A stretch of DNA of 35,041 nt from Candidatus Melainabacteria bacterium (GCA_026389055.1 JAPLIO010000211.1:1-35041); one strand, 5' to 3'. Positions 24,477-33,317 are shown, numbered from the stretch's first letter. The notes: generated by a model from the letters alone, not told the origin. Translations and numbers: made by a program.

Positions 24477-26474
24477 ATGGCATTTTCGTCTCTGTCTTCT
24501 GCCTATTATCAACGAATAGGTTTCTGCTTCATCATCGCCAGTCTGTTTCTCTTCAGCATGGCTTGGGCAGATACGCTGGAAGCAGAGTTGCTAAACGCCC
24601 AACCCACCCTGAATAAAAAAAATACCGTAGAAGAAGGCATTAGCCTATTAGCTACCGCCAATAGCAAGCAACCACTTTGGGAACTTTCCGTTGATGGGCT
24701 AATGCTGCAACCCAATCGGTTTTTAACGGCTACCAGTTCACCTCGGTTTTTAGCTCGTCCTATTACCCAAAGTAATCAATGGCTCATTGAATTCCCTAAT
24801 GCGGCATTGAAAGCGGGTATAATGCCTCAGCTATTAACAGGGTTTATCAATCAAAATGGCATTCAGCGTATTTCCATTACGCCCCACAATGGCAGTTTAA
24901 CGCATTCTGTAAGGGTGTTAATTGCGTATGCCCCGCAGGTTTCTATAGAAAAATTAGCACCTGTTAAATTAGCAAACCAAACGCTGGTGGTACCCTTCCC
25001 AATAATTACTAGTAGTAATACTAGCCATAAAACAGCGGGTACTATTCAAGGTACAGCCGTTGTACCGTATAAGTTTAACAAAATACCAACTACTGCTAAT
25101 GAGGCCCGAGATGTGGCACCCCCCGTTTTAGCAACTACGCTTTCTACTGATGAGCCTAAAGTGCCACTGAAGGGGCTGGAAGTAGAATCTGAATTTTTGT
25201 TGTTAAAACCTGCTGAAGGAGCAGGTACGCTGAAAGTAAAAAACCAGTTTTATTTAGAAAAACCAAACCGCTTTGTGGTAGATTTAGAACCTGCCGTTTT
25301 AAGTGGCGATTTATTTACTGGGCAAGCCCCTACCCCCACAGGCAACGCCCCCACCAGTGGTGTTACCCAATGGAATGGGTGGACTGTTCGGCTTTCGCAA
25401 AACACGCCCAGCATTGTTCGCTTAGTCATTGAAACCGAGGGCAACAAAAACTTCAAACTATTGGAAGGGTCTCCGCAAGCCCCATTGGCGTTTAGAAATG
25501 CTTTGGTGGTTCAGCCTACAACAGGCATTAAGTTCCCTGTTAAAGACCCTATTTCACAAGTTGCTGTAGCTAAAGGTAATTTAACGCAAGTGTATTTTTC
25601 CCCGCCCACCAGCAAGGGAGCCGTTAAAATGCGGTTGGAAGCGTCTGTTCCAGTTGAATACAAAATAACCAACGAAACGGCTCAACGGCTGGTGCTTAGT
25701 TTGCCCAACATCGCACCGCCTGAAGGGGGGGGCGTGCAATTGTTTGATGTAAAAAGTTTCCCCTACCTTAAAAGCCTAAGCCATGTGGCTGCCGTTAAAG
25801 GTAGTGCGTTGCTGATTGATTTTGCCCAACCCGTAAAGGATCTACGCTCATTACCTTACACCGCTCAACGAGCTTTGGAACTGAGTTTTTTAGTGCCTAA
25901 CAACCCAGCTAGTATTACGGCGAGTATTCGTAACCCCAAAGGACGTATCGTGATTGATGCAGGGCATGGGGGGAAAGACCAAGGGGCTAGCCGTGTAGGT
26001 GTGCTTGAAAAAGATCTGAATTTGGCTTGTGCAACTTACTTGATTGATGCGTTAAAACGCCGTGGATTGGAAGTTTACGCTACCCGTAGTACGGATAAGT
26101 TTTTGGAACTAAAAGAAATTTCCGCCATTGCTAACAAATATGACCCTGATTTGTTTGTTTCTATTCACCACAATTCCAGTACAGACCCTTCGATTGCGGG
26201 GCTGGAAACCTACTATTACCATTACCCTAGTGTGGCTTTAGCCAAAGCAGTGCATGCCTCGTTAGTGGGGGCGTTGCCTGTGAAGGATAGGGGTGTGCGT
26301 CGGGCTCAATTTTATGTCATTAACCATACCACGGCACCGGCTATTTTGGTGGAGATGGGTTATGTTTCCAACGCAGGAGAACGAGCAGAAGTGAACACCA
26401 CGGCAAGGCAGAAAAAATCTGCCGAAGCGATTGCAGAGGGTATTATGGATTATCTTCGCCAGTTAAAACGTTAA
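24477..26474 (+). CDS. N-acetylmuramoyl-L-alanine amidase with AMIN region
   Basis: A 665-residue secreted peptidoglycan amidase. A signal peptide (about 1-31, ending MAWA|D) is followed by a long beta-rich region with two AMIN-like stretches (about 240-345 and 375-470, PNRFVVDLEPAVLSG) that bind peptidoglycan or the divisome. The C-terminal Amidase_3 domain (491-665) has the full zinc site: H497 in GHGGKD, E511 in EKDL, H564 in SIHHN and catalytic E626 in EMGYVSN. It cleaves the amide bond between MurNAc and the stem peptide, typically in daughter-cell separation. The architecture is as in AmiC-like proteins of Cyanobacteria. It is divergent from trmFO. Confidence 0.94.
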   Translation: MAFSSLSSAYYQRIGFCFIIASLFLFSMAWADTLEAELLNAQPTLNKKNTVEEGISLLATANSKQPLWELSVDGLMLQPNRFLTATSSPRFLARPITQSNQWLIEFPNAALKAGIMPQLLTGFINQNGIQRISITPHNGSLTHSVRVLIAYAPQVSIEKLAPVKLANQTLVVPFPIITSSNTSHKTAGTIQGTAVVPYKFNKIPTTANEARDVAPPVLATTLSTDEPKVPLKGLEVESEFLLLKPAEGAGTLKVKNQFYLEKPNRFVVDLEPAVLSGDLFTGQAPTPTGNAPTSGVTQWNGWTVRLSQNTPSIVRLVIETEGNKNFKLLEGSPQAPLAFRNALVVQPTTGIKFPVKDPISQVAVAKGNLTQVYFSPPTSKGAVKMRLEASVPVEYKITNETAQRLVLSLPNIAPPEGGGVQLFDVKSFPYLKSLSHVAAVKGSALLIDFAQPVKDLRSLPYTAQRALELSFLVPNNPASITASIRNPKGRIVIDAGHGGKDQGASRVGVLEKDLNLACATYLIDALKRRGLEVYATRSTDKFLELKEISAIANKYDPDLFVSIHHNSSTDPSIAGLETYYYHYPSVALAKAVHASLVGALPVKDRGVRRAQFYVINHTTAPAILVEMGYVSNAGERAEVNTTARQKKSAEAIAEGIMDYLRQLKR

Positions 26475-26502
26475 CACGCTATTTAACCGGTGAATTGGTA
26501 TC
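26474..26502. repeat. Single end of a family 1 element (relic, copy E)
   Basis: ACGCTATTTAA followed by GAATTGGTATCA matches the right terminal repeat of copy A (positions 2638-2666) except for the middle four to six bases. No left end is found upstream because the amidase gene is intact there, so this is a fragment left by deletion. Confidence 0.45.
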
Positions 26503-26599
26503 AGCAGTCATCTTCACTTCCGTTCAAGAACTACCACTCATCAGCCGATAGTATCAGTACCTATTTCTTTTTGCTACCAATGAATGGATTGATACGATA

Positions 26600-27052
26600 A
26601 TGATGATGCTAGCCCAAGCCGCTCTATCACCAGAAAAAGCCGCCCAACAGTTCTTCCAACTGTTTATGTCTAACCAATTCGCCCCCAGCTTCGAATGCTT
26701 CAGCAAAAAAAGCCAAAAACACTTCCTCGAATGGGCGTTTAATCATCTAAAAGCTCAACACCCCAAAGCCATCGAAGCTTCAGGGCTAAGCACCAAAGAA
26801 GTGCATATCATGTTTAAACGTAACGACCCCAGCCTCATCCAAAGCTTTTGGAAGCACTTCTACTTCAACAGCGGGGCAGGTGAAATCTATCAATTCGGGT
26901 ATTTTGAACCTGATGAAATTAACGGCAACCAAGCCACGGTAGCTGTTCGGTTGGAATATCCCAACGGGCAAAAAGGGAGCGTTAAACTAACGATGATAAA
27001 AGAAGGTAGTCAGTGGAAGTTCGGGTATTTAGAATCAGGGCTTGATTTTTAA
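26600..27052 (+). CDS. NTF2/DUF4878-like protein, unknown function
   Basis: A 150-residue protein of mixed helix and sheet pattern: helical N-terminal half (SPEKAAQQFFQLFMSNQFAPSF), a central WKHFYFNSGAGEIYQFGYF and beta strands with EYPNGQKGSVKLTMIKEGSQWKFGYLE. The last part is typical of NTF2-like folds (x-LTMIKEGSQWKFG). No catalytic residues stand out and no signal peptide is present. It opens with three ATG codons (26600-26608) and no strong Shine-Dalgarno. It lies three bases from a convergent small gene. Confidence 0.7.
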   Translation: MMMLAQAALSPEKAAQQFFQLFMSNQFAPSFECFSKKSQKHFLEWAFNHLKAQHPKAIEASGLSTKEVHIMFKRNDPSLIQSFWKHFYFNSGAGEIYQFGYFEPDEINGNQATVAVRLEYPNGQKGSVKLTMIKEGSQWKFGYLESGLDF

Positions 27053-27055
27053 TTC

Positions 27056-27250
27056 CTAGCGACGAAACCACGATTGCCAAACTTCCGTAAATAAAACGCA
27101 AGCAGCCGTTAGTGGGTTAGCCATTAAGGCTAATTTAAACCACGAAGTTTCTGTTTTTTTAACCAAGCGTTGCTCTGTTGTAACGGTTTGGCTAACAGAA
27201 TTTGAGTTAGATAATGTGGTTGTGCTGAGGGTGGATTGTATAGCCATCAT
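27056..27250 (-). CDS. Small Thr/Ser-rich membrane protein
   Basis: A 64-residue protein, unrecognised: a polar N-terminal half rich in Ser/Thr/Gln and a hydrophobic helix at about 37-57 that ends with basic residues (WFRR). It opens with two ATG codons (27250-27245), with AAGG about 12 bases upstream. Support is its TM helix and tight convergent packing with the preceding gene. It is short, so confidence is moderate. Confidence 0.5.
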   Translation of the reverse strand: MMAIQSTLSTTTLSNSNSVSQTVTTEQRLVKKTETSWFKLALMANPLTAACVLFTEVWQSWFRR

Positions 27251-27354
27251 GGCGGAATAACCTTATGAAGTTTTGATAATAATGTATTGACACACTAATA
27301 AAAACAGACGAGCACCTAAAATTGCCTCTTAAATTGTAGTTTAGCATTGATTGG

Positions 27355-28455
27355 TTAGGCAATCAACATACAGTCTCCATAAGAATAAAACCGATAGGCT
27401 TGGGCAACGGCATCTTCATAGGCGGAAAGCATCAATTCACGGTTGGCAAATGCTGAAACCAACATCATTAGGGTGGATTTTGGCAAGTGGAAGTTAGTCA
27501 ACATGGCATCTACCACTTGAAATTCAATACCAGGGTAAATAAATAATTCACTCCAGCCCGTATCGGCTTGGGTCAACGTGCCAGCTTGTTTTCTAATAGC
27601 CGTTTCAAGGGTTTTTACGCTAGTGGTGCCAACGGCTACCACTCTACCGCCGTTGGCTTTGGTGGCAATAATCGCATCAACGGTTTCTTGTGGAAGGGTA
27701 TACCATTCGGCGTGCATGGCGTGTTGCCGAATATCATCTACTTGCACAGGGCGAAACGTGCCTGCCCCAACGGAAAGCGTTACTTCACTGATAGTAACCC
27801 CCTTGGCACGAATGGCTTCTAGCACTTCAGGGGTAAAGTGTAAGCCTGCCGTAGGGGCTGCTTGAGACCCTTCTACTTTGTTGTAAACCGTTTGATACCG
27901 CTCCTTATCAATGGCTTCGGCTCTTCTGGCAAAATACGGTGGAATAGGGAGTTCACCGACTTTTTCCATTAGCTCATTCATCGAAGCTTCCCCGCCCAGT
28001 AAATGAGCCTTTACTACACCATGCCCTAAGCCTTGACGTGCCATTACTTCAAGCACGCTGGTGGTATTGGGTAGTTCAATTAACGTGCCTTCTTTTAATT
28101 TTTTGATGGGTTTTAGCAGGCAATTCCAAGTGAGGGCTTCGGTATCGGCTTCATCGCCCGTGGGGTGCAGTAACAGCACTTCCACTTTACCTTTATAGCC
28201 CCTTCTATTGCCAAAAATTCTGGCAGGTAGCACTTTCGTATTGTTGATAACCAATAAATCTTCTGGTTGAAGCCATGCTACTAAATCTGTAAAGTGCTTG
28301 TGTTCCCATGTTTGGGTTTCACGGCTAATGTGCATCATTTTAGAGGCACTACGTTGGGGTAGCGGATATTTGGCAATCAATTGTTCAGGCAAGTGGTAAT
28401 CGTAAGCTTCTAACGAAAAAAGATTAAGGGTCTCAGTAGTGGAAAGTGTTATCAT
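27355..28455 (-). CDS. queA: S-adenosylmethionine:tRNA ribosyltransferase-isomerase
   Basis: A 366-residue QueA, which transfers and isomerises the ribosyl part of SAM onto preQ1-modified tRNA to give epoxyqueuosine. Motifs: YDYHLPEQLIAKYPLPQRSA at the start, DLLVINNTKVLPARIFG, QAAPTAGLHFT, LSVGAGTFRPV, and FQVVDAMLTNFHLPKSTL near the end. The start is ATGATA at 28455, without a tandem second ATG. It is transcribed towards the small membrane protein gene, with 104 bases between. Together with queC it shows the queuosine pathway is present. Confidence 0.96.
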   Translation of the reverse strand: MITLSTTETLNLFSLEAYDYHLPEQLIAKYPLPQRSASKMMHISRETQTWEHKHFTDLVAWLQPEDLLVINNTKVLPARIFGNRRGYKGKVEVLLLHPTGDEADTEALTWNCLLKPIKKLKEGTLIELPNTTSVLEVMARQGLGHGVVKAHLLGGEASMNELMEKVGELPIPPYFARRAEAIDKERYQTVYNKVEGSQAAPTAGLHFTPEVLEAIRAKGVTISEVTLSVGAGTFRPVQVDDIRQHAMHAEWYTLPQETVDAIIATKANGGRVVAVGTTSVKTLETAIRKQAGTLTQADTGWSELFIYPGIEFQVVDAMLTNFHLPKSTLMMLVSAFANRELMLSAYEDAVAQAYRFYSYGDCMLIA

Positions 28456-28567
28456 TGAAAAACCTAGCGTGTCGGAAGAGAAAAAAAGGGGCTATTACGT
28501 TAGTATATCTAAAGCAGAAAAATAATAAAATCTGCTTTTATAAAAGATCGTGTTCCGAATCCATCTG

Positions 28568-28596
28568 TTGAAGGTTTTCTACTATCGTATGATATA
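28568..28596 (+). promoter_or_regulatory. Possible promoter upstream of the two-TM protein
   Basis: TTGAAG (28568-28573) as -35 with 17-base spacing to GATATA (28591-28596); an overlapping TATGAT at 28588 gives a shorter spacing. It lies about 50 bases before the start codon. Weak evidence only. Confidence 0.3.
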
Positions 28597-28646
28597 AGCC
28601 CTATTTTTTACTGTTAGATGAATTCCCGCTTGATAGGTGTTTTCTT

Positions 28647-29681
28647 TTGAAACCGAATACCGTCCAACCCGCTAGTTATCCGTTTTCCCCATTAAAGCCC
28701 AACGCTTCAGTGGGAAAGTTGGCAATGGCTGTGCCGAGAGAAACGGCGGTTTTAACCCCTTTAGACGCCTATGATGGCACAACAGGCACGTTAGGAAGTG
28801 CGACGTCAGTATCTACATCTGCTTCTGCTTCTCCTCGTAATGAGGCAACGGCTTCTGGATGGCAACCCCTTTGGCATGGTTTGCTGGCTTCAGCGGTGGG
28901 TATTTCCGCAGGGTTATTGGCGGGGGAATGGTCTTGGCGGGAACGTCCCCACACGCTAGCCAAAAAGTTGGAAGAAAATAAGCAAGCCTTTTTAAAAATG
29001 GTTAAAACCCCGTTAAGCGAAAAGCAACTGCAAAATATTGGGCAAATTGGCGGACTAGCCAGTACTTATAATGAACTAGTAGCTAAGTATAAAAACCAGG
29101 ATAGTTTACAGCTAGAATTACCCAATGTTTCAGGTGATAGTGGTCAGTTTGTAAAAAACATTGTGCATTTATTCGCCCATTGGGATTCCCAAGCTTTTGA
29201 TTTACATAGAATGGAACAATCGATAGAAACGCATCACTCTCAAAAACAAGTTTTCGGCCTATTTGGCGATGGCTCCTTACAGAATACGCTTATTATGAAA
29301 GAAGAAGCCCCTGTAGGGTGGTTTAATTGGCTACGCATCAGCGAAAAAGAGTTGATGAGTATCGATATTTTGGGGCAGTTATCCCAAGCTGCACGGCAAT
29401 CAAAATGGGTTGCAGGGGGTGTAGCAGGCGGTATAATAGGGGCAGGGATGCTATTGTTAACGCTAGGGCATCCAAAAAGCAATAAAGCCACCCCAGTTTT
29501 GACTTCTGCGTCTGCTTCTGTGCCTAACGCTAATGGTAAAGAAGTAGAAAGCGACCCCTTGCCAACAGAGCCTCTGTTGCCTTCGGAAATAACAACGGAA
29601 GCTGGAAGCATACAGACTGTAGAAGAAAGACCTACAACAGAAACCGTGCAGGAATTTTGGGAAAAACAACGTAAGCACTAG
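28647..29681 (+). CDS. Two-TM protein of unknown function
   Basis: A 344-residue protein of no recognised family. The N-terminal 70 residues are Ser/Thr/Pro-rich and low in complexity. A hydrophobic segment at about 76-93 (GLLASAVGISAGLLAG) and another at about 253-274 (VAGGVAGGIIGAGMLLL) frame a roughly 160-residue soluble domain with Gln/Lys/Leu-rich helices. The tail is acidic. The start is uncertain: TTG at 28647 (AGGT about 10 bases upstream) or ATG at 28725. The Gly-rich second helix resembles that of the protein at 4741-5484, without clear homology. It is divergent from queA and convergent with the ppc gene, whose stop is 12 bases away. Confidence 0.68.
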   Translation: MKPNTVQPASYPFSPLKPNASVGKLAMAVPRETAVLTPLDAYDGTTGTLGSATSVSTSASASPRNEATASGWQPLWHGLLASAVGISAGLLAGEWSWRERPHTLAKKLEENKQAFLKMVKTPLSEKQLQNIGQIGGLASTYNELVAKYKNQDSLQLELPNVSGDSGQFVKNIVHLFAHWDSQAFDLHRMEQSIETHHSQKQVFGLFGDGSLQNTLIMKEEAPVGWFNWLRISEKELMSIDILGQLSQAARQSKWVAGGVAGGIIGAGMLLLTLGHPKSNKATPVLTSASASVPNANGKEVESDPLPTEPLLPSEITTEAGSIQTVEERPTTETVQEFWEKQRKH

Positions 29682-29692
29682 CGTGAAAAACC

Positions 29693-32600
29693 TTAACCTG
29701 TGGTGCCTAAGCCAATGGCGATGCCTTCAATACTAGAAACAATCGCCCGATGATACGCTTCCTTCAACGAAAGAGAGTGTTCTTGGCTTTTCACCCCTTC
29801 TACAGATAACCCAATCGGCTGATTGAGCGTTTCTTCAGGCAATTGCCTGTATTCCTGCAACAATTGGCACTGAATCAGGTTCAGCGGGTCTAAATAATGG
29901 GCTTTTAGGGCAATAGATTCAGCTAACCACCTATCCCCAGGCGTGGTAGAAAGTAATTCACCGCCAATTAAGCGTTCCACCCATGCTACAGAACGCTGAT
30001 ATTCCGCCTCAATTAACGCAAAAACTTGGGTTAATTTGGGCAGTTGTTCTGGTGGGGAAAGTTGCGTTAAATAGGCTTTTGCAATAGATAAATCCGTTTG
30101 TTTTAAGCTGATTTGCGTGTTTTCAATCAGGCTTCTAAAAAATGCCCATTCGCTTTGAATCACCTTCAATTCTGCCAGCAACGGAGCTTCCCCTTTTTGC
30201 AAAGCTAACGCTTCTAGTGCAGACCCAATACCATACCACCCAGGCACAATTTGCCTAGATTGAAACCATCTGAAAACCCACGGAATGGCTCGTAAATCTG
30301 CAATTGATTTCATCGCCCGCCGTTTGGAAGGTCTCGACCCAATTTGCATCAATTCCACTTCCCGAGGGGTAACGTGGTCAAAATACGCCAAAAAATCAGG
30401 ATGATGATGTACTAAGGCTTGATAGGTTGCCAAGGCTTTTTGGGAAAGGGTTTCCAGTAATTCGTGCCATTCGGGTAAGGGGTCTGCTGTGGGGTTGCTT
30501 TGGTGGGTTAAAATGGCGGCTACAATTGTTTCAAAATGCAGTTTTGCCGTATCAGGCACGTTGTAAAGCCTTGAAAGCACTTCGCCCTGTTCGGTTAAAT
30601 CCTGCCCGAAAGCGGCACTACCTGTGGGTAATGCTTGAATGGCTCTGGCAGTGGGCATGCCGCCTCGCCCAATATTACCACCCCTACCATGGAAAAACCG
30701 CAATTGAATGTTATAGCGTTTGGCTACGGCTAGTAGTTGTTCTTGGGCTTTAAATAGTTCCCAATGGCTAGTTACATACCCGCCATCTTTATTACTATCG
30801 GAATACCCCAACATAATCAGTTGCTGATTATTCCTAGCTTTTAGTTGTAGCTGATAAGCTTCATTTTGAAAGAGGTCTTCCATCACGGCGGGGGCGTGGC
30901 GTAAATCTTCAATGGTTTCAAATAGAGGAACGACATCCAACTGGCTTTCAAAGTTGCCTGCTAAAGTTTGTTGAAATAACCCGACTGTTTTCATCAGTAA
31001 TAACGCACTTAACACATCGCTAGCTTGTTGTGTCATGGAAAGAACGAAATACTGGCAGGCCCCATCACCCACGACAGGTTTTAGGCGTTTTACTTTTTCT
31101 AACATCCCTAGAATACGGGCTTCATACCATTGTGGGGGTAGTACTTTGCCTTCTTCTGCTAAGCTATTGGCTGAAGCCGATAAGGCTAATAGTTCCAACG
31201 GAACTACTGCTCTGGAAGCTAACAGGGCTTGGTTTAAAGCCTTCGTTGCGGGTTTCTCTTGCTGATGAGCAACCCCTAATGCTTCTAATAAGTGCGTGGC
31301 AGTTGCATTAACCCACTGCGTATCTTCCCGAACATCCAAACTAGCGAAGTGAAATCCGAATAGACTGACTTTTAGTTGCAAGGGTTGCACACTGCGTTTC
31401 ACACTACGACAAAAGCCTTGTTCGTTGAGTAACGAAGCCAGCAAGGCTAAATCTGCCGAAAATTGTTGGGCAGATTCATAAGTGTAGCCCTGCACGGTAG
31501 AAAAATTGAGGTTTTCTGCCTTTAAAAACGCATCACATTGCACCAACGAAGCTTTTAGCCGTTCGCCCATTAGGTTTACCATTAAGCGGAAGGGCTCTTT
31601 TACACGGTCTTGATGATACTGTGAAGCCAACAGCGGATTGGTTTCATTAATCAGTGCCAACGTATCATTCAACCAATTTTCTAAGGTACTAGGCCATGTT
31701 TTTAGCTTGTAAACCGCCATGCTTAACCGTGGGCCTAGCTGGCGTAAATCTGCCAAATAAAGTTGAAGAATGGCTTGGTGTTGCCATAATAAGGCATTTC
31801 TAAAAACCAATGGCGTTACAAAAGGGTTGCCATCTAAATCGCCACCCACCCAAGAACCGAGGGTTAGTAGGGGTTCTCCGCCACCATGCAGGGTGCATTG
31901 CCCTGTTAGTTTTGCTTCCCAGCTAGTGGTTTCATTGCCAGTAGAAGAAGGGGTATTTAGCTCCATTAAAGTTTGATGTAATTCTGGCACGGCAGTGTAA
32001 AGCGTCCGTTCCATATAGCCTATCACGCTACGAATTTCATCTTGAACTTTTGGGCGTTTCCATCGGCTAAACTGCGTAAACCATAGTAGTTCAACCGTTT
32101 CTTGCAGTGAAGAAAGCGTTTCCTGAAAGGTGGCTAAGGTTTGTTGCGGAGTTAGTAGTTGTTTTAGTAACGAAAATACATGGCGTTGATGCCTTAACAT
32201 GGTTTGCCGTAAAATTTTGGTGGGATGGGCCGTAGCCACCAACCGAACCCGAGTGCCCGCCCAGTGCGTAGTGCCACCAACTGCCCGTTGAAGTTTCAAC
32301 GCTTTTAGTGGCGATTCTGCCTTCAGAGACCTTAGTACGCTTTCAATTAAGTTGGTTAGTGTAATAAATAACCGAAAAGCTGAAGCCACTTTTTCTAGCT
32401 GGGCTAGGCGTTCAATGGGGGTGGTATTTGCACCGAGGGTTTCTTGTAGGGTGTTAGAAAGCGTGTCAACATCAATACCACCTTGTTGTTGCCTGCCCGT
32501 TTTGGCTCTTCGGCGAAGGGTTTCAATCAGGTGATAAAACGCTTGTCCTTCTTGTTCCTGTAATACTTGCCCTAAAATACTGCCTACTAACCGAACTATT

Positions 32601-32803
32601 TGCTGAGAAAGCGGGGCATTCAAGAAGGAGTTTTTCAATTTTTCTTCGTCGGGGTAATCCAGCCCATCAACTTGAGTTAGGCTAATTTTTAGGTGTTGAT
32701 ACGCCTGCCAAAGCCATTGCGTATGTGGGGTTTCTTGGGTTGAAGTGGAGGTAGGCATTAGGCTGGCGGTTCCTGATAGATTAAACGTGTTGACCATCAT
32801 CAT
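29693..32803 (-). CDS. ppc: Phosphoenolpyruvate carboxylase
   Basis: A 1036-residue bacterial-type PEPC (PEP + HCO3- to oxaloacetate). Catalytic elements: H193 in ATAHPTKIL, GSWVGGDLDGNP, FGFHFASLDVRED, MLGYSDSNKDGGY, FHGRGGNIGRGG with its two essential arginines, MQIGSRPSKRR and LRAIPWVFRW, ending GLGTTG. It is as long as cyanobacterial PEPCs, but several near-invariant spots differ: TAHPTK for TAHPTE, GGDLDGNP for GGDRDGNP, and TTG for the terminal NTG. The start is the first of three ATG codons (32803-32795); an upstream GTG would add 21 residues that look like untranslated leader. No Shine-Dalgarno is evident. It replenishes oxaloacetate for biosynthesis. Confidence 0.93.
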   Translation of the reverse strand: MMMVNTFNLSGTASLMPTSTSTQETPHTQWLWQAYQHLKISLTQVDGLDYPDEEKLKNSFLNAPLSQQIVRLVGSILGQVLQEQEGQAFYHLIETLRRRAKTGRQQQGGIDVDTLSNTLQETLGANTTPIERLAQLEKVASAFRLFITLTNLIESVLRSLKAESPLKALKLQRAVGGTTHWAGTRVRLVATAHPTKILRQTMLRHQRHVFSLLKQLLTPQQTLATFQETLSSLQETVELLWFTQFSRWKRPKVQDEIRSVIGYMERTLYTAVPELHQTLMELNTPSSTGNETTSWEAKLTGQCTLHGGGEPLLTLGSWVGGDLDGNPFVTPLVFRNALLWQHQAILQLYLADLRQLGPRLSMAVYKLKTWPSTLENWLNDTLALINETNPLLASQYHQDRVKEPFRLMVNLMGERLKASLVQCDAFLKAENLNFSTVQGYTYESAQQFSADLALLASLLNEQGFCRSVKRSVQPLQLKVSLFGFHFASLDVREDTQWVNATATHLLEALGVAHQQEKPATKALNQALLASRAVVPLELLALSASANSLAEEGKVLPPQWYEARILGMLEKVKRLKPVVGDGACQYFVLSMTQQASDVLSALLLMKTVGLFQQTLAGNFESQLDVVPLFETIEDLRHAPAVMEDLFQNEAYQLQLKARNNQQLIMLGYSDSNKDGGYVTSHWELFKAQEQLLAVAKRYNIQLRFFHGRGGNIGRGGMPTARAIQALPTGSAAFGQDLTEQGEVLSRLYNVPDTAKLHFETIVAAILTHQSNPTADPLPEWHELLETLSQKALATYQALVHHHPDFLAYFDHVTPREVELMQIGSRPSKRRAMKSIADLRAIPWVFRWFQSRQIVPGWYGIGSALEALALQKGEAPLLAELKVIQSEWAFFRSLIENTQISLKQTDLSIAKAYLTQLSPPEQLPKLTQVFALIEAEYQRSVAWVERLIGGELLSTTPGDRWLAESIALKAHYLDPLNLIQCQLLQEYRQLPEETLNQPIGLSVEGVKSQEHSLSLKEAYHRAIVSSIEGIAIGLGTTG

Positions 32804-32857
32804 AAGAGAATTTTTTCTTTTTCTAGAAAGGCAACGGTTGCAGATTGATACCTTATT

Positions 32858-32886
32858 AGCGTACACTTTTTAGCCCCCTTAGGCAA
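32858..32886 (-). promoter_or_regulatory. Possible promoter for ppc
   Basis: On the minus strand TTGCCT (32886-32881), 17-base spacer, TACGCT (32863-32858), about 55 bases before the ppc start. The spacing and the -10 resemble the dnaN promoter (TATGCT), but the -10 match to consensus is poor. Confidence 0.35.
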
Positions 32887-32899
32887 GAAGAGCGTCGTT

Positions 32900-33242
32900 T
32901 AATACCAATTTGAAAGATTAGACCTCTTGCATGACTCGATATCTGGGGCATCTTTTTTGTCATTTGCGGTACTCCTTTGGTTATTTAGTTAGTTAGTCTA
33001 AACGCCCGTCAGTCCGTTCCTCATTCCTCAAATCTGCACCCACCTATCGAGCCATGCAAGAGGTCTATTAAATAGCCTGTTCTCTCATCGATTGTTGTGT
33101 CAGTCTTTCGCTGGTTGGTTTCAACGCTTACCCTATTTAAACTTTTAATGCGTATACTCTGATAATTTTCGCTTCGTAGGGGGTGCCTCTTGTGGCATCC
33201 CGAATCCTGATTTTAGGTCTTTTAATCTTTAAATGGGTATCA
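32900..33242. repeat. Family 1 MITE-like element, copy C, interrupted by a family 2 element
   Basis: Left end TAATACCAATTTGAAAG (32900-) and right end, on the minus strand, TGATACCCATTTAAAG (from 33242) form an imperfect terminal inverted repeat. The core includes a 37-bp segment (33085-33121) shared with 4463-4499, and a GGGGGTGCC/GGCATCCC hairpin at 33179-33201 like that of the 4500 region. A 147-bp element (32920-33066) is inserted in the left arm. Without the insert and its duplicated 3 bases the element would be 193 bp. The ppc-amidase gap holds nothing else that I can name. Confidence 0.75.
32920..33066. mobile_element. Complete MITE-like element, family 2, with ATT target duplication
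   Basis: Terminal inverted repeats AGACCTCTTGCATGACTCGAT (left, 32920-) and its near-complement ATCGAGCCATGCAAGAGGTCT (right, to 33066) bound a 147-bp non-coding element. It is flanked by ATT at 32917-32919 and ATT at 33067-33069. Joining the flanks recreates AAAGATTAAATAGC, the same sequence as the intact end of copy A, so the insertion boundaries are exact. The inner end also matches 1-54. Ends and 3-bp duplication are reminiscent of small IS5-like groups, but no transposase is present to test this. Confidence 0.85.
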
Positions 33243-33317
33243 GGTGGCATGTTTCTATTACAATAAGAGAAATAAGTCTTCCTGCTGAAATGCCCCTTTT
33301 TAGGTTCTACCCCCACG

